NCBI GenBank assembly: GCA_965199095.1
Contig: CBDAQM010000006.1
Coordinates: 992,001-1,056,000 of the forward strand
DNA: 64,000 bases
From: LMUY01 sp965199095
Lineage (GTDB): Bacteria; Pseudomonadota; Alphaproteobacteria; Acetobacterales; Acetobacteraceae
Reading direction: 5' to 3'
Shown: positions 44,359 through 53,004 of the stretch, one piece after another
How positions within the stretch are numbered: position 1 is the stretch's first letter
Layout of the letters: the number at the start of each line of letters is the position of its first letter
Notes under the pieces: model-generated
What the model was told of the DNA's origin: nothing
Databases searched by the model: none
What the model saw: only the letters and a program-made list of their open reading frames with translations
Translations under genes and position numbers: made by a program

Positions 44359-45822
44359 ATGCTGCCGGACCGCTTCGATGACGATAAGCCGCATGAGGAA
44401 TGCGGTGTTTTTGGTGTCTGGAACGTTCCGGATGCTGCGGCGCTCACCGCGCTCGGCCTGCACGCCCTGCAGCATCGCGGGCAGGAGGCGACGGGCATCG
44501 TGGCCTTCGACGGCCAGCGGTTCCATCAGAACCGAGGGTTGGGGCTGGTCGCCGATATCTTCGGTGACGCGCGGGTGATCGCGTCGATGCCGGGCTCGGC
44601 GGCCGTGGGGCACAACCGCTACGCCACCACGGGCGAGACGATCCTGCGCAACGTCCAGCCGCTCTATGCCGATTTCGAGTTCGGCGGGCTGGCGGTGTCG
44701 CATAACGGCAACCTGACCAACGCTATGGCCCTGAAACGCTCGCTGGTGCGACGGGGCTGCCTGTTCCAATCCACGACGGACAGCGAGGTGTTCGTCCACC
44801 TCATCGCGATCAGCCTGTATTCCACCGTCGTGGACCGGCTGATCGATGCGCTCAAGCAGGTGGTCGGCGCCTATTCCCTGGTCTGCCTGTCCAACGAGGC
44901 GTTGATGGGCGTGCGCGACCCCCGGGGCGTGCGCCCGCTGATCCTCGGGCGCATCGGCGCCGACAGCCGTGGCACTGGCGGCTGGGTGTTGGCGTCCGAA
45001 ACCTGCGCGCTGGACATCGTGGGGGCACAGTTTGTCCGCGACGTGGAACCGGGCGAGATCGTCATCATCAACGACAAGGGCGTGCACAGCATCAAGCCGT
45101 TCAGCCCGGTGAGCGAGCGGTTCTGCGTGTTCGAATACATCTACTTCGCCCGCCCCGACTCGGTGGTGGAAGGCATGCCGGTGTATGAGGCGCGCAAGCG
45201 CATCGGCGAGGCCCTGGCCCGCGAATCCGCCGTCCCGGCAGACGTGGTGGTGCCCGTGCCGGATTCCGGCGTGCCCTCCGCCATGGGATACGCCGAGGCG
45301 AGCGGGCTGCCGTTCGAGCTGGGGATCATCCGCAACCACTATGTCGGACGTACCTTCATCGAACCGACCGACCAGATCCGCAATTTGGGGGTCAAGCTGA
45401 AGCATTCCGCCAACCGGGTGGTCCTGAAGGACCGGCGGGTGATCCTGGTGGACGACTCGATCGTGCGCGGCACCACCAGCCGCAAGATCGTGGAGATGGT
45501 GCGGCAGGCCGGGGCGGCGGAGGTGCATATGCGCATCTCCTCGCCGCCGACGACGCATTCCTGTTTCTACGGCATCGACACGCCGGAACGGGGCAAGCTG
45601 CTGGCGGCGCGGCACGACGTGGCCGAGATGGCGAAGCTGATCGGCGCCGACAGCCTCGCCTTCATCAGTCTGGACGGGCTGTACCAGGCGCTGGGCCAGG
45701 CGGGCGGCCGCGGCGAGCGCCCGGCCTATTGCGATGCGTGCTTCACCGGCGACTACCCGATCGGCCTGTCGGACCTGACGAACGAGGCGGACCGGCAACT
45801 CAGCCTGCTTCCGGGACATTGA
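44359..45822 (+). CDS. purF: Amidophosphoribosyltransferase
   Basis: 487-residue enzyme making phosphoribosylamine from PRPP and glutamine, the first committed step of purine synthesis. The N-terminal nucleophile is Cys15, after a short propeptide (HEECGVFGVW). The PRPP-binding motif is VILVDDSIVRGTTS. C-terminal CDACFTGDYP and upstream cysteines resemble the B. subtilis type, which carries an Fe-S cluster and a cleaved propeptide, unlike the E. coli form. ATAGGAGG precedes the ATG. The TGA overlaps the next SDR start. Confidence 0.96.
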   Translation: MLPDRFDDDKPHEECGVFGVWNVPDAAALTALGLHALQHRGQEATGIVAFDGQRFHQNRGLGLVADIFGDARVIASMPGSAAVGHNRYATTGETILRNVQPLYADFEFGGLAVSHNGNLTNAMALKRSLVRRGCLFQSTTDSEVFVHLIAISLYSTVVDRLIDALKQVVGAYSLVCLSNEALMGVRDPRGVRPLILGRIGADSRGTGGWVLASETCALDIVGAQFVRDVEPGEIVIINDKGVHSIKPFSPVSERFCVFEYIYFARPDSVVEGMPVYEARKRIGEALARESAVPADVVVPVPDSGVPSAMGYAEASGLPFELGIIRNHYVGRTFIEPTDQIRNLGVKLKHSANRVVLKDRRVILVDDSIVRGTTSRKIVEMVRQAGAAEVHMRISSPPTTHSCFYGIDTPERGKLLAARHDVAEMAKLIGADSLAFISLDGLYQALGQAGGRGERPAYCDACFTGDYPIGLSDLTNEADRQLSLLPGH

Positions 45823-46517
45823 CGCAGCGCATCGCCTTCGTCACCGGGGCAAGCCGCGGGATCGGCGCCGCCGCGGCCGTGGCGCTGGCGCGGGCCGGCG
45901 TCCATGTGGTGATCACCGCCCGGACCCAGGGCGGCCTGGAAGAAACCGACGACGCGATCCGCAGCGTGGGCGGCGTCGCGACGCTGCTGCCGCTCGATTT
46001 GGCCGAGGGCGAAATCCTCGACACGGTCGGTCCCAGCCTGCTGGAGCGCTTCGGACGGTTGGACGCGCTGATCCACGCGGCCGGGGTGCTCGGCAAGCTC
46101 ACGCCCGCGCCGCACATCCTGCCCCGGGACTACGCGGCGGCGGCGGCGGTGAACATGGCGGCGACGTGGCGGCTGATCCGCACCTGCGGCCCCTTGCTGC
46201 TGGCGGGGGAGGCCGGGCGGGCGGTGTTCGTCACGGATGCGCTGGTCCGCCAGCCGCGGGCGTATTGGGGGTTGTACGGCGCGACCAAGGCCGCGATGCA
46301 GCACCTGGTTTTGTCCTGGGCGGAGGAGACCAGGACCACACGGTGCCGGGTGAACCTGTTCGATCCCGGCCCTGTCGCGACCCGGCTGCGCAAGGAGGCG
46401 ATGCCCGGCGAAGACCCGGCGAGCCTGAGGCAGCCTGCCGAAGTGGGGGATCCATTGGCGGCGTTGTGCGGCGTAGAAGAGAATCGGCATGGGGAGGTCG
46501 TTATCCTGCCGCGGTAA
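45819..46517 (+). CDS. SDR-family protein with altered catalytic serine
   Basis: 232-residue SDR translated from TTG at 45819, overlapping the purF stop (TTGA). The cofactor loop TGASRGIGAAAAVAL and YGATK (Tyr/Lys) are present. However, the residue 13 before the catalytic Tyr, normally Ser, is Asp in VFVTDALV. A neighbouring Thr might substitute. SDRs downstream of purF are common in alphaproteobacteria, with no assigned substrate. The alternative start further upstream is the shadow of purF. Confidence 0.83.
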   Translation: MTQRIAFVTGASRGIGAAAAVALARAGVHVVITARTQGGLEETDDAIRSVGGVATLLPLDLAEGEILDTVGPSLLERFGRLDALIHAAGVLGKLTPAPHILPRDYAAAAAVNMAATWRLIRTCGPLLLAGEAGRAVFVTDALVRQPRAYWGLYGATKAAMQHLVLSWAEETRTTRCRVNLFDPGPVATRLRKEAMPGEDPASLRQPAEVGDPLAALCGVEENRHGEVVILPR

Positions 46518-46612
46518 GACGGCGCGCTATAAAGGCAGGCTCGTCGATGTAGGGGCAATCCGTTCGGGGATTGCATTATCACCCGTGTGACGTCAGGCGC
46601 GCGCAGCGGCAT

Positions 46613-46640
46613 GGTGCAATGCTTGAAAGAGCATTGCACC
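46613..46640. terminator. Bidirectional hairpin between convergent genes
   Basis: GGTGCAATGC (46613-46622) and GCATTGCACC (46631-46640) form a perfect 10-bp stem with an 8-nt loop, then CTACAC. It lies between the 3' ends of the SDR and lipoprotein genes. The stem-then-CCTAC layout echoes the family 2 repeats, so it may be a diverged repeat used as a terminator. Confidence 0.55.
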
Positions 46641-46699
46641 CTACACGGTGAGACAAGGGTCAATGTGCCAACGCAGCCAGTGTAGACGGGGGCTCAAAG

Positions 46700-47350
46700 C
46701 TAGTTTGCCGGGATGATTGCGGTCGGCAGCAGCGGATCATCGATCTCCGGCTGGCCGGCGATGTGCTGGTAGGTGCCGTAGATCAGCATGCCGGTCGGGA
46801 TGTCCTTCCAGACCGTGCTGACCGAACGGTAATGGTTGTCGCCGAAGCCCTCGCGGTAATGGCTGATCTTCAGGGCGTGGTACTGCTTGCCAAGCAGTAC
46901 GATGTCCTCCACGCCCTCGTTGCGGACCAGGTCGTGCCACTGCAAGCCAGGCTGGATGACGGTGTCGAACCCGGTCACCGTCCCGCTCGGGCTATGCATG
47001 ATCTGGCGCAGGGCAACGTGGCCGTCATCGGCGCCCGGCCACACGGTAACCCAGATACCATACCAAGCCTTCACCGCGTCGCCGCCGATCGTCATGACGC
47101 ACAGATCCGGGTCGGACGGATCGGCGCCGCCATAGTCGAAGGTGGGGCCGCCCTTCTGCTCCACCCTGGCGCCAGCCGGCGGGCAGGATCGCGGCACGTC
47201 GTGGCCGTCGGTGGGATGCACGTTGGAGCCGAGGATCATGGGCGGGTAGTTGGCCGCGGCTGCCTGCTCCGCCGAGGGCACCGGCGCAGGCGGCATGGTG
47301 CAGCCTGGCGCTGCGAGCAGCAACAGCAGCCATCCCGCCTTCCTGGTCAT
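46700..47350 (-). CDS. Lipoprotein of unknown function
   Basis: 216 residues with a lipoprotein signal peptide: MTRKAGWLLLLLAAPGC, lipid-modified cysteine near residue 17. The mature domain contains MILGSNVHPTDG, WYGIWVTVWPGADD and KQYHALKISHYREGFG; no domain was recognised. It is probably anchored in the outer or inner membrane facing the periplasm. ATG at 47350 with GGAGAG upstream. It lies 28 bp downstream of yajC on the same strand and may be co-transcribed. Confidence 0.75.
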   Translation of the reverse strand: MTRKAGWLLLLLAAPGCTMPPAPVPSAEQAAAANYPPMILGSNVHPTDGHDVPRSCPPAGARVEQKGGPTFDYGGADPSDPDLCVMTIGGDAVKAWYGIWVTVWPGADDGHVALRQIMHSPSGTVTGFDTVIQPGLQWHDLVRNEGVEDIVLLGKQYHALKISHYREGFGDNHYRSVSTVWKDIPTGMLIYGTYQHIAGQPEIDDPLLPTAIIPAN

Positions 47351-47378
47351 CGCGCTCTCCAAATCCAATGCGTCCCCG

Positions 47379-47720
47379 CTACGGCTTTTTGGTGTCGTTC
47401 GCCACCACCGGGTCGATGACGGTGTTGATCGTCTCGCGCACGGCGGTCACACGGACGTTCGGCGCCAGCTCGATATCGATTTCGTTGCTGCCCTCTTTCA
47501 CCCGCTGCACGATGCCGATGAGGCCGCCGCCGGTGACGACCTTGTCGCCGCGCCGCAGGTTGGCCAGGCGCGTCTTCAGCTTTTTCTGCGCGGTTTGCTG
47601 CGGCCGGATCAGCAAGAAGTAGAACACTGCGAAGATCAGGACGATCGGCAGGAATGTGGAATACTGCGCGAAGGCGCCGCCCAGATCGAATCCCTGGGCA
47701 TGGGCGGGGCTGATGAACAT
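47379..47720 (-). CDS. yajC: Sec translocon accessory protein YajC
   Basis: 113-residue single-helix membrane protein associated with SecDF. The helix (about 20-40, FLPIVLIFAVFYFLLIRPQQ) and following KKLKTRLANLRRGDKVVTGGGLIG are diagnostic. The ATG at 47720 gives MFISPAHAQG. secD is not present downstream here; the next gene is the lipoprotein. Confidence 0.95.
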   Translation of the reverse strand: MFISPAHAQGFDLGGAFAQYSTFLPIVLIFAVFYFLLIRPQQTAQKKLKTRLANLRRGDKVVTGGGLIGIVQRVKEGSNEIDIELAPNVRVTAVRETINTVIDPVVANDTKKP

Positions 47721-47792
47721 GACAGGATCCGGGTTGCGGTGGATGGCGCCGGACCATAGTTTGCCCGGCCCTCCCGTCAAGCCGAGGTTCTT

Positions 47793-48662
47793 TTGGACGC
47801 AAACCTAGCCCCCCTGCTCGCCCGCATCGCCGATGCGCTGGATCGCCTGGCGCCGCCAGCCGCGGCTGCCACCGCGCTGACGGAGGCCGACGCGTTCGTA
47901 TGGCGCCCGGAGGGCGCCGTGCTGCAGCCGGTGCCGCAGGTCGCCCATGTCAAGCTGGACCTGTTGCAGGGCGTGGCGCCGCAGCGGGACCGCCTGTTGG
48001 CCAACACGCTGCAATTCGCCGCCGGGCTGCCCGCCAACAACGCCATGCTGTGGGGCGCGCGCGGCATGGGCAAGTCCTCCCTGGTGAAGGCGGCGCATGC
48101 CGAGGCGCTGGCGAGCCATCCCGGCAGCCTGGCGCTGATCGAGATCGCGCGGGAGGATATCGTCACCCTCCCTACCCTGCTGAACCTGCTCAGGGCCAGT
48201 GACCGCCGGTGCCTGGTGTTCTGCGACGACCTGTCGTTCGAACGGGAAGATGCTGATTACAAAGCACTCAAGTCTGTGCTGGATGGCGGGATCGAGGGGC
48301 GGCCGGGCAACGTGCTATTCTACGCCACGTCCAACCGTCGCCACCTGATGCCCCGCGACATGATCGAAAACGAGCGCAGCAGCGCGATCAATCCCGGCGA
48401 GGCAGTCGAGGAAAAAGTGTCGCTGTCCGACCGGTTCGGCTTGTGGATCGGGTTCCACAATTGCGACCAGGCCACCTACCTCGCGATGGTCGAGGGGTAT
48501 GCCAGCGAACTCGCCCTGCCGATCAATCCTGCCACGCTGCAGGCTGAAGCGATCGCCTGGTCCGCCGGCCGCGGCGGCCGGTCCGGCCGGGTGGCCTGGC
48601 AGTTCGTCCAGGATTTGGCCGGTCGGCTGGGAACGCGGGAGGTCGTTGGGCGAATGCAATAG
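47793..48662 (+). CDS. DUF815 AAA-type ATPase
   Basis: 289-residue P-loop ATPase of the DUF815 family. Walker A is GARGMGKSSLVKA (about 88-100), and Walker B is CLVFCDDLSFE. DADYKALKSVLDGGIEGRPGNVLFYATSNRRHL is the conserved arginine-rich sensor block. The start at 47793 is a TTG. Function is unknown. It is divergent from yajC, an arrangement found in other alphaproteobacteria. Confidence 0.87.
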   Translation: MDANLAPLLARIADALDRLAPPAAAATALTEADAFVWRPEGAVLQPVPQVAHVKLDLLQGVAPQRDRLLANTLQFAAGLPANNAMLWGARGMGKSSLVKAAHAEALASHPGSLALIEIAREDIVTLPTLLNLLRASDRRCLVFCDDLSFEREDADYKALKSVLDGGIEGRPGNVLFYATSNRRHLMPRDMIENERSSAINPGEAVEEKVSLSDRFGLWIGFHNCDQATYLAMVEGYASELALPINPATLQAEAIAWSAGRGGRSGRVAWQFVQDLAGRLGTREVVGRMQ

Positions 48663-48705
48663 CGTCAGCCTGACGTGCAAAAAGCGAAACTGAGACGATC
48701 ACCCG

Positions 48706-48840
48706 CTAGTAGATCGACTCCATGAAACTGACCCTATGGCGAGGAAGTCGTAGGGTGGGCTTTAGCCGACCATGGTCTCCTACGGCGCCTGGACGAGGTG
48801 GGCTGAAGCCCACCCTACGACGGGGCCTGCGTCAGGCGTC
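48706..48840. repeat. MITE-like element (family 2), right-truncated copy
   Basis: Nearly identical in layout to 62317-62472. It begins CTAGTAGATCGACTCCATGA, continues with ACTGACCCTAT, then an imperfect palindromic pair GTAGGGTGGGC...(48750) and GGTGGGCTGAAGCCCACCCT (48797-48816), and ends CCTGCGTCAGGCGTCGG. The right terminal repeat of the other copy is absent; the ptsI-like coding end lies immediately beyond. It sits between the convergent DUF815 and EI genes. Confidence 0.8.
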
Positions 48841-48846
48841 GGCACT

Positions 48847-50652
48847 TCAGGCGTGGGCGCTGAACTCCGCGACCAGGGCGGTAACGCCGTCGGGTTCCCG
48901 CTGCGCCATGACGGTGTCGGCGAAGGCCTGGCAGGCCGCGATGTCCGCGGTGCGGATGGCCTGCTTCACGCGCGGCACGGCGGTCGCGTTGACGGACAGG
49001 GATCGCAGACCCAGCCCGAGCAAGAGCGGGATGTTGCGGGCGCTGGCCGCCATTTCGCCGCAGAGGGAGACGGAGATGCCTGCCCGGTCGGCCTCCGTCA
49101 CGATCATGCGCACGAGCCGCAGGACGGCCGGATGCAGCGGGTTGTAGATGTCGCTCGCTTCGGTCTCGGCGCGGTCCGCGGCCAGGGTGTACATCGTCAG
49201 GTCATTGCTGCCGATGGCGAAGAAATCCGCAACGCCGGCCAGCGCGTCGGCGCATAGCGCGGCGGCCGGCGTCTCCATCATCGCGCCCAGCGGCGGCAAG
49301 GTGGACGGCAGCCGCACCCCCCGGGCGCGCAGGCGGTCGGCGACGTTGTGATAGATGGCGCGGGCCCGCCGCACCTCGGCCACATCCGTCACCATGGGCA
49401 GCATGACGCGGACGGGGCCAGCCACCGCCGCGCGCAGGATGGCGGCGAGTTGGGTTTCCAGCAGGGCCTGGTGGCGCAGCAGCATGCGGATGCCGCGGGA
49501 GCCGAGCGCCGGGTTGGCGCCGGCGGCGTCCGGCACGATCCCGGCGCTGGACAGCGCCTCGATCTCCTTCTCGCCACCCCAGTCGAGCACGCGGATGGTG
49601 ACGGGATCGCCGGCCATCGCCTCCACCGCAGTGGTGTAGATATCCGCCTGCGCCGCCTCGCCGGGCAATTCATCGCGGTTCATGAACAGGAACTCGCTGC
49701 GCAGCAGGCCCACGCCATGGGCGCCGGATTGCGCGATGAGCGGCAACTCGGCGGGGATTTCCAGGTTGGCCTGGAGCTCGACAGCCGTCCCGCAGCGCGT
49801 GACGGCGGGCAGGCGGCGCAGCCGGCCCCAGCGCTGCCGACGCCGGGCGAAGGCGAGCACGCCGCGGCGCGCCTGCACGATGGTGGCAGGCGTCGGGTCC
49901 AGGATGACGAGCCCGGCGGAACCGTCCACGACGGCCAGGCCGCCGGCATGCATGTGGGCCGTCAGCCCCATCGCGCCGAGCACGGTGGGGATGCCCAACG
50001 CCCGCAGCATGATGGCGGTATGGCCGTCCGCCCCGCCCTCCTCCGTGGCGACGCCCACGACGCGGGCCGGGTCGATCAATGCGGCGTCCGCCGGGGTCAG
50101 CCATTCGGCGACCAGGACCGCGCCGGGGGGAAGCCCCGCAAAGGAGCGGAATGGCGCGCGGGTGAGGTTGCGCACCAGGCGGCGGGCGATCTCCCGCACC
50201 TCGTCGGCCCGGCGGCGGCCGGCGGGTAGGTCGTCGGCATTGGCCGCCATCAATGCGTTGGCGATGGCCTCCGCCTCGTCGGTGACCGCCTGCTCGGCGG
50301 AGCGCAGTCCCTCGGCGATGCGGGTGCGGCTGCCGCGCAGCAGGCGGGACGGCCCGAGCATCTGGACGTAGGCGTCGAGCAGGGGCGCGATCTCGGCCTG
50401 GGTGTCCTCCGGCAGCACATGGAGGCGGGCGCGCAACTTGCCGAGCTGCTTGCGGGATACGGCGATGGCGGCGTCCAGCTTGGCCCGCTCGGCCTCGATA
50501 TCGGCGGCGAGGATGCGCTGCCGAGTGATGATGGTGGGCGCCTCCACCGTGCCGAACATGGGGCCGATGGCGATTCCGGCGCCGATCGGCAACCCGCTGA
50601 GACGCCGCTCATACCCGCAAGTGGCGGTGAGGCCGTCCTCAATCCTGCTCAT
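48847..50652 (-). CDS. ptsI: Phosphoenolpyruvate-protein phosphotransferase (enzyme I)
   Basis: 601-residue EI that takes phosphate from PEP and passes it to HPr. The phosphorylated His211 lies in EEGGADGHTAIMLRALGIP. PEP-binding segments are GVGLLRSEFLFMNRD and LGSRGIRMLL, and the C-terminal ADFFAIGSNDLTMY and SLCGEMA are conserved. There is no N-terminal GAF domain, so it is not the classical EI-Ntr (PtsP). ATG at 50652, overlapping HPr by 14 bp. No sugar-specific IIBC gene is present, so the pathway is probably regulatory. Confidence 0.93.
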   Translation of the reverse strand: MSRIEDGLTATCGYERRLSGLPIGAGIAIGPMFGTVEAPTIITRQRILAADIEAERAKLDAAIAVSRKQLGKLRARLHVLPEDTQAEIAPLLDAYVQMLGPSRLLRGSRTRIAEGLRSAEQAVTDEAEAIANALMAANADDLPAGRRRADEVREIARRLVRNLTRAPFRSFAGLPPGAVLVAEWLTPADAALIDPARVVGVATEEGGADGHTAIMLRALGIPTVLGAMGLTAHMHAGGLAVVDGSAGLVILDPTPATIVQARRGVLAFARRRQRWGRLRRLPAVTRCGTAVELQANLEIPAELPLIAQSGAHGVGLLRSEFLFMNRDELPGEAAQADIYTTAVEAMAGDPVTIRVLDWGGEKEIEALSSAGIVPDAAGANPALGSRGIRMLLRHQALLETQLAAILRAAVAGPVRVMLPMVTDVAEVRRARAIYHNVADRLRARGVRLPSTLPPLGAMMETPAAALCADALAGVADFFAIGSNDLTMYTLAADRAETEASDIYNPLHPAVLRLVRMIVTEADRAGISVSLCGEMAASARNIPLLLGLGLRSLSVNATAVPRVKQAIRTADIAACQAFADTVMAQREPDGVTALVAEFSAHA

Positions 50653-50953
50653 GGAAGCCGGCCTCAACCAGCTCAACGAGCACGGCAAGGGCTTCCGCGG
50701 CATCGCTGCCGGTGGCCCTGAGTTCCAATACGGCTCCCTTCCCCGCGCCCAGCATCATGAGGCCCATGATCGACTGCGCGGACACGGATTGTCCATGCGC
50801 TTCTACCTCGACCGCCGCGGTAAACCGCTCGGCCGCGGACACGAACTTGGCGGCGGCGCGGGCGTGCAGGCCGCGTCGGTTGCAGATGGTCGCGGTCGCG
50901 GTTTGGTCGGCTTGCGGAAGGTCGGCCATCAGGGATGCGCTGGCGGACGGCAT
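50639..50953 (-). CDS. HPr-type phosphocarrier protein
   Basis: 104 residues. The EI-phosphorylated histidine is His30 in NRRGLHARAAAKF, and the HprK-regulated serine is Ser61 in SAQSIMGLMMLGAG. Family HPr proteins are about 85-90 residues, so the first ATG (50953) gives a slightly long N-terminus and 50929 (MADLPQAD) may be used. It lies between EIIA and EI in the phosphorelay cluster. Confidence 0.93.
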   Translation of the reverse strand: MPSASASLMADLPQADQTATATICNRRGLHARAAAKFVSAAERFTAAVEVEAHGQSVSAQSIMGLMMLGAGKGAVLELRATGSDAAEALAVLVELVEAGFHEQD

Positions 50954-50960
50954 ATCGCGC

Positions 50961-51383
50961 TCAACTGCGGACGCCGTTCACCTTGCATCCGTGCAGCACA
51001 TGGGAGGCGGCGGCGATGTATTTGCGGCCCGCGACCTGTGCGCAGTCCACGCATTCGTCCAGCGGCTGCCGACATCGCACCTTGGCCAGCTTGACCAACA
51101 TGGGCAGGTTCACCCCTGCAATCACCTCGACCCCTGGGCGGTCCATCAGCGAAATCGCCAGGTTGGAGGGCGTGCCGCCGAACATGTCCGTCAGCAGCAC
51201 CACGCCATCGCCCTTGTCGACGCTGCTGATGCTGGCCTGGATGTCCGCCCGGCGCAGCTCCATGTCGTCCTCCGGGCCGATGCAGACCGTGGCGACATTT
51301 TCCTGCGGGCCCACCACGTGTTCGAGCGCGAGCCGAAGCTCCTCCGCCAGACGGCCGTGGGATACGAGTACGAGGCCGATCAT
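50961..51383 (-). CDS. PTS EIIA component, mannose type
   Basis: 140-residue EIIA(Man)-like domain protein. The phosphorylated His9 lies in GLVLVSHGRLAEEL, and GVVLLTDMFGGTPSNLA is the signature. It lacks EIIB and EIIC partners, so it is likely a regulatory phosphate acceptor in the HprK/HPr/EI relay common in alphaproteobacteria. The gene is 10 bp downstream of rapZ and 7 bp upstream of HPr. Confidence 0.93.
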   Translation of the reverse strand: MIGLVLVSHGRLAEELRLALEHVVGPQENVATVCIGPEDDMELRRADIQASISSVDKGDGVVLLTDMFGGTPSNLAISLMDRPGVEVIAGVNLPMLVKLAKVRCRQPLDECVDCAQVAGRKYIAAASHVLHGCKVNGVRS

Positions 51384-51392
51384 TTTTGAGGG

Positions 51393-52325
51393 TCAGGCCT
51401 CCTGCGCCTGAAAGGAGACAGATGAGGATGAGGCAGCATGGGTAAGACCCGCCTTCAGCAATTCCCTGTGCGCAACGGTGACCTGCCAGGCGCGCGAGTC
51501 AAGTCCGAGGTTCCCGCCACACGCTCCTCGCATATGGCTGGCTAATTTCTCGATAATCCGGACTGATCGATGCCGGCCGCCGGTGCAGCCAATCGCGATG
51601 GTCACGTATTTCTTCCCTTCCTGCGCAAACCGCGGCAGGAGTAGTTTCATCATTGATTCGATCTGCGCGAAGAACGCGGCGAAGTCCGGGTCTGCCTCGA
51701 CAAAGGCAGCGACGTCCGGGTCCAGTCCGGTCTTAGGACGGAGGTGGTGATCGTAATGCGGGTTGCGCAAGAACCTGGCGTCGAATACCAGGTCTGCTTC
51801 GCGCGGCAGGCCGTGCGGATAGCCGAACGACACCAGCGAGACGGTGATGCCGAGCTTATCGGAGGCGAAGCGGCTTTCCACCAGCCGCCTCAATTCCGGC
51901 AACGGCGTGTCCGACGTGTCGATCACCAAATCCGCCGCATCGCGCAACGGCGCGGTCAGGGCGGCTTCCGCAGCGATGCCGTCCACCACCCGGCCGCCCG
52001 GCGCCAAGGGATGGCGGCGGCGGGTTTCGGTAAACCGGCGGAGCAAGGCGTCGTCATCCGCATAGGCGAAGACCAGTTCCGGCCGCAGCGCCTGGTTCAG
52101 CCGCAGCCGCTCCAGCGTGGACAGCACGGCGGCGGCATCGAAGCCGCGGCTGCGGGCGTCCAGGCCGATCGCCACGCGGCGGTCGCCGCGGCTGATCAGC
52201 TCCTCCGTCAGGGTCAGCGGCGGGTTGTCCACCGCCTCATACCCCAGATCCTCCAGCACCCGCAGGATCGAGGAGCGGCCGGCGCCCGAAAGCCCGCTCA
52301 CCAGCACGACCCGGCGGGGCGTCAC
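51393..52325 (-). CDS. rapZ: RapZ-family nucleotide-binding protein
   Basis: 310-residue protein with Walker A GLSGAGRSS at 11-19 (glycines as in RapZ/YvcJ). The C-terminal IAIGCTGGRHRSV block (about 244-256) is diagnostic of the RNA-binding domain that regulates RNase E action on sRNAs in enterics. Starts with GTG at 52325, overlapping the hprK stop (GTGA). In alphaproteobacteria its targets are largely undefined. It sits between hprK and EIIA. Confidence 0.93.
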   Translation of the reverse strand: MTPRRVVLVSGLSGAGRSSILRVLEDLGYEAVDNPPLTLTEELISRGDRRVAIGLDARSRGFDAAAVLSTLERLRLNQALRPELVFAYADDDALLRRFTETRRRHPLAPGGRVVDGIAAEAALTAPLRDAADLVIDTSDTPLPELRRLVESRFASDKLGITVSLVSFGYPHGLPREADLVFDARFLRNPHYDHHLRPKTGLDPDVAAFVEADPDFAAFFAQIESMMKLLLPRFAQEGKKYVTIAIGCTGGRHRSVRIIEKLASHMRGACGGNLGLDSRAWQVTVAHRELLKAGLTHAASSSSVSFQAQEA

Positions 52326-52738
52326 GCGAACGCCCCCACGACTTGGCTGGCCCGCCCCAAGGCGCAGTCCAGCGCCAGGGCGACGCGCTGCGGCGCCGAT
52401 GCGGCGGCCGGGTTGATCCGGACCAGCGGCTTGCCCGACAGCGCGTGGATGCTGGGGAGGGGCAAGCGGTCGCCCGTTCCAAGTTCAACCGCCAAGGCCA
52501 CGCGGACGGAGGCGACGTGCGGCAGGCGGACCACGCCCAGGCCGCGGACCTCCAACAGGCCGGCGATCGATTCGGGGACGGACGCGATGCCGTCCGAAAA
52601 CTCCACCCGGTCATCCGCCACCAGGGCAAATCCACGATCGAGCAGGCGCAAGAGAAGATCCGACTTCCCTGATCCGGAAGGACCTAACAGCAGCACGCCC
52701 TGGCCCTCGCGGGCGGCGCAGCTCGCATGAATTTGCAT
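52322..52738 (-). CDS. hprK: HPr kinase/phosphorylase, short form
   Basis: About 138 residues, corresponding to the C-terminal catalytic domain only, as is usual in alphaproteobacteria. P-loop GPSGSGKSD is at 19-27, followed by ALVADDRVEF and ALSGKPLVRIN. It phosphorylates HPr on Ser61 or reverses that. The ATG at 52738 (MQIHASCAAR) fits short-form family members, but a longer in-frame N-terminus up to 52948 exists and cannot be excluded. First gene of the relay cluster. Confidence 0.88.
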   Translation of the reverse strand: MQIHASCAAREGQGVLLLGPSGSGKSDLLLRLLDRGFALVADDRVEFSDGIASVPESIAGLLEVRGLGVVRLPHVASVRVALAVELGTGDRLPLPSIHALSGKPLVRINPAAASAPQRVALALDCALGRASQVVGAFA

Positions 52739-53004
52739 CGAGTCCGGTATGTGAGCCGGTGCGTGCAAGAAGGGAAGCGTCTTCTGGGACACAGTTTGCT
52801 TGAAGTGCCCCGTCGTTTTGCCGGCCGCAGGCCAGAAAAGATTTATTAACCTCAGTCCGGCAATAGATTGGCGGTCGAATTTACCGCGCTGTGGAAGGTC
52901 CGAAGGCAGTCGTTCAAAAACGCTTACAAGCCCGTTGCCGGTCGCCACGCTCTGGCTTAGGTGTGGTGCCGTTGCGATTGCGTGTCCACTTCCAACCCTT
53001 ACGG

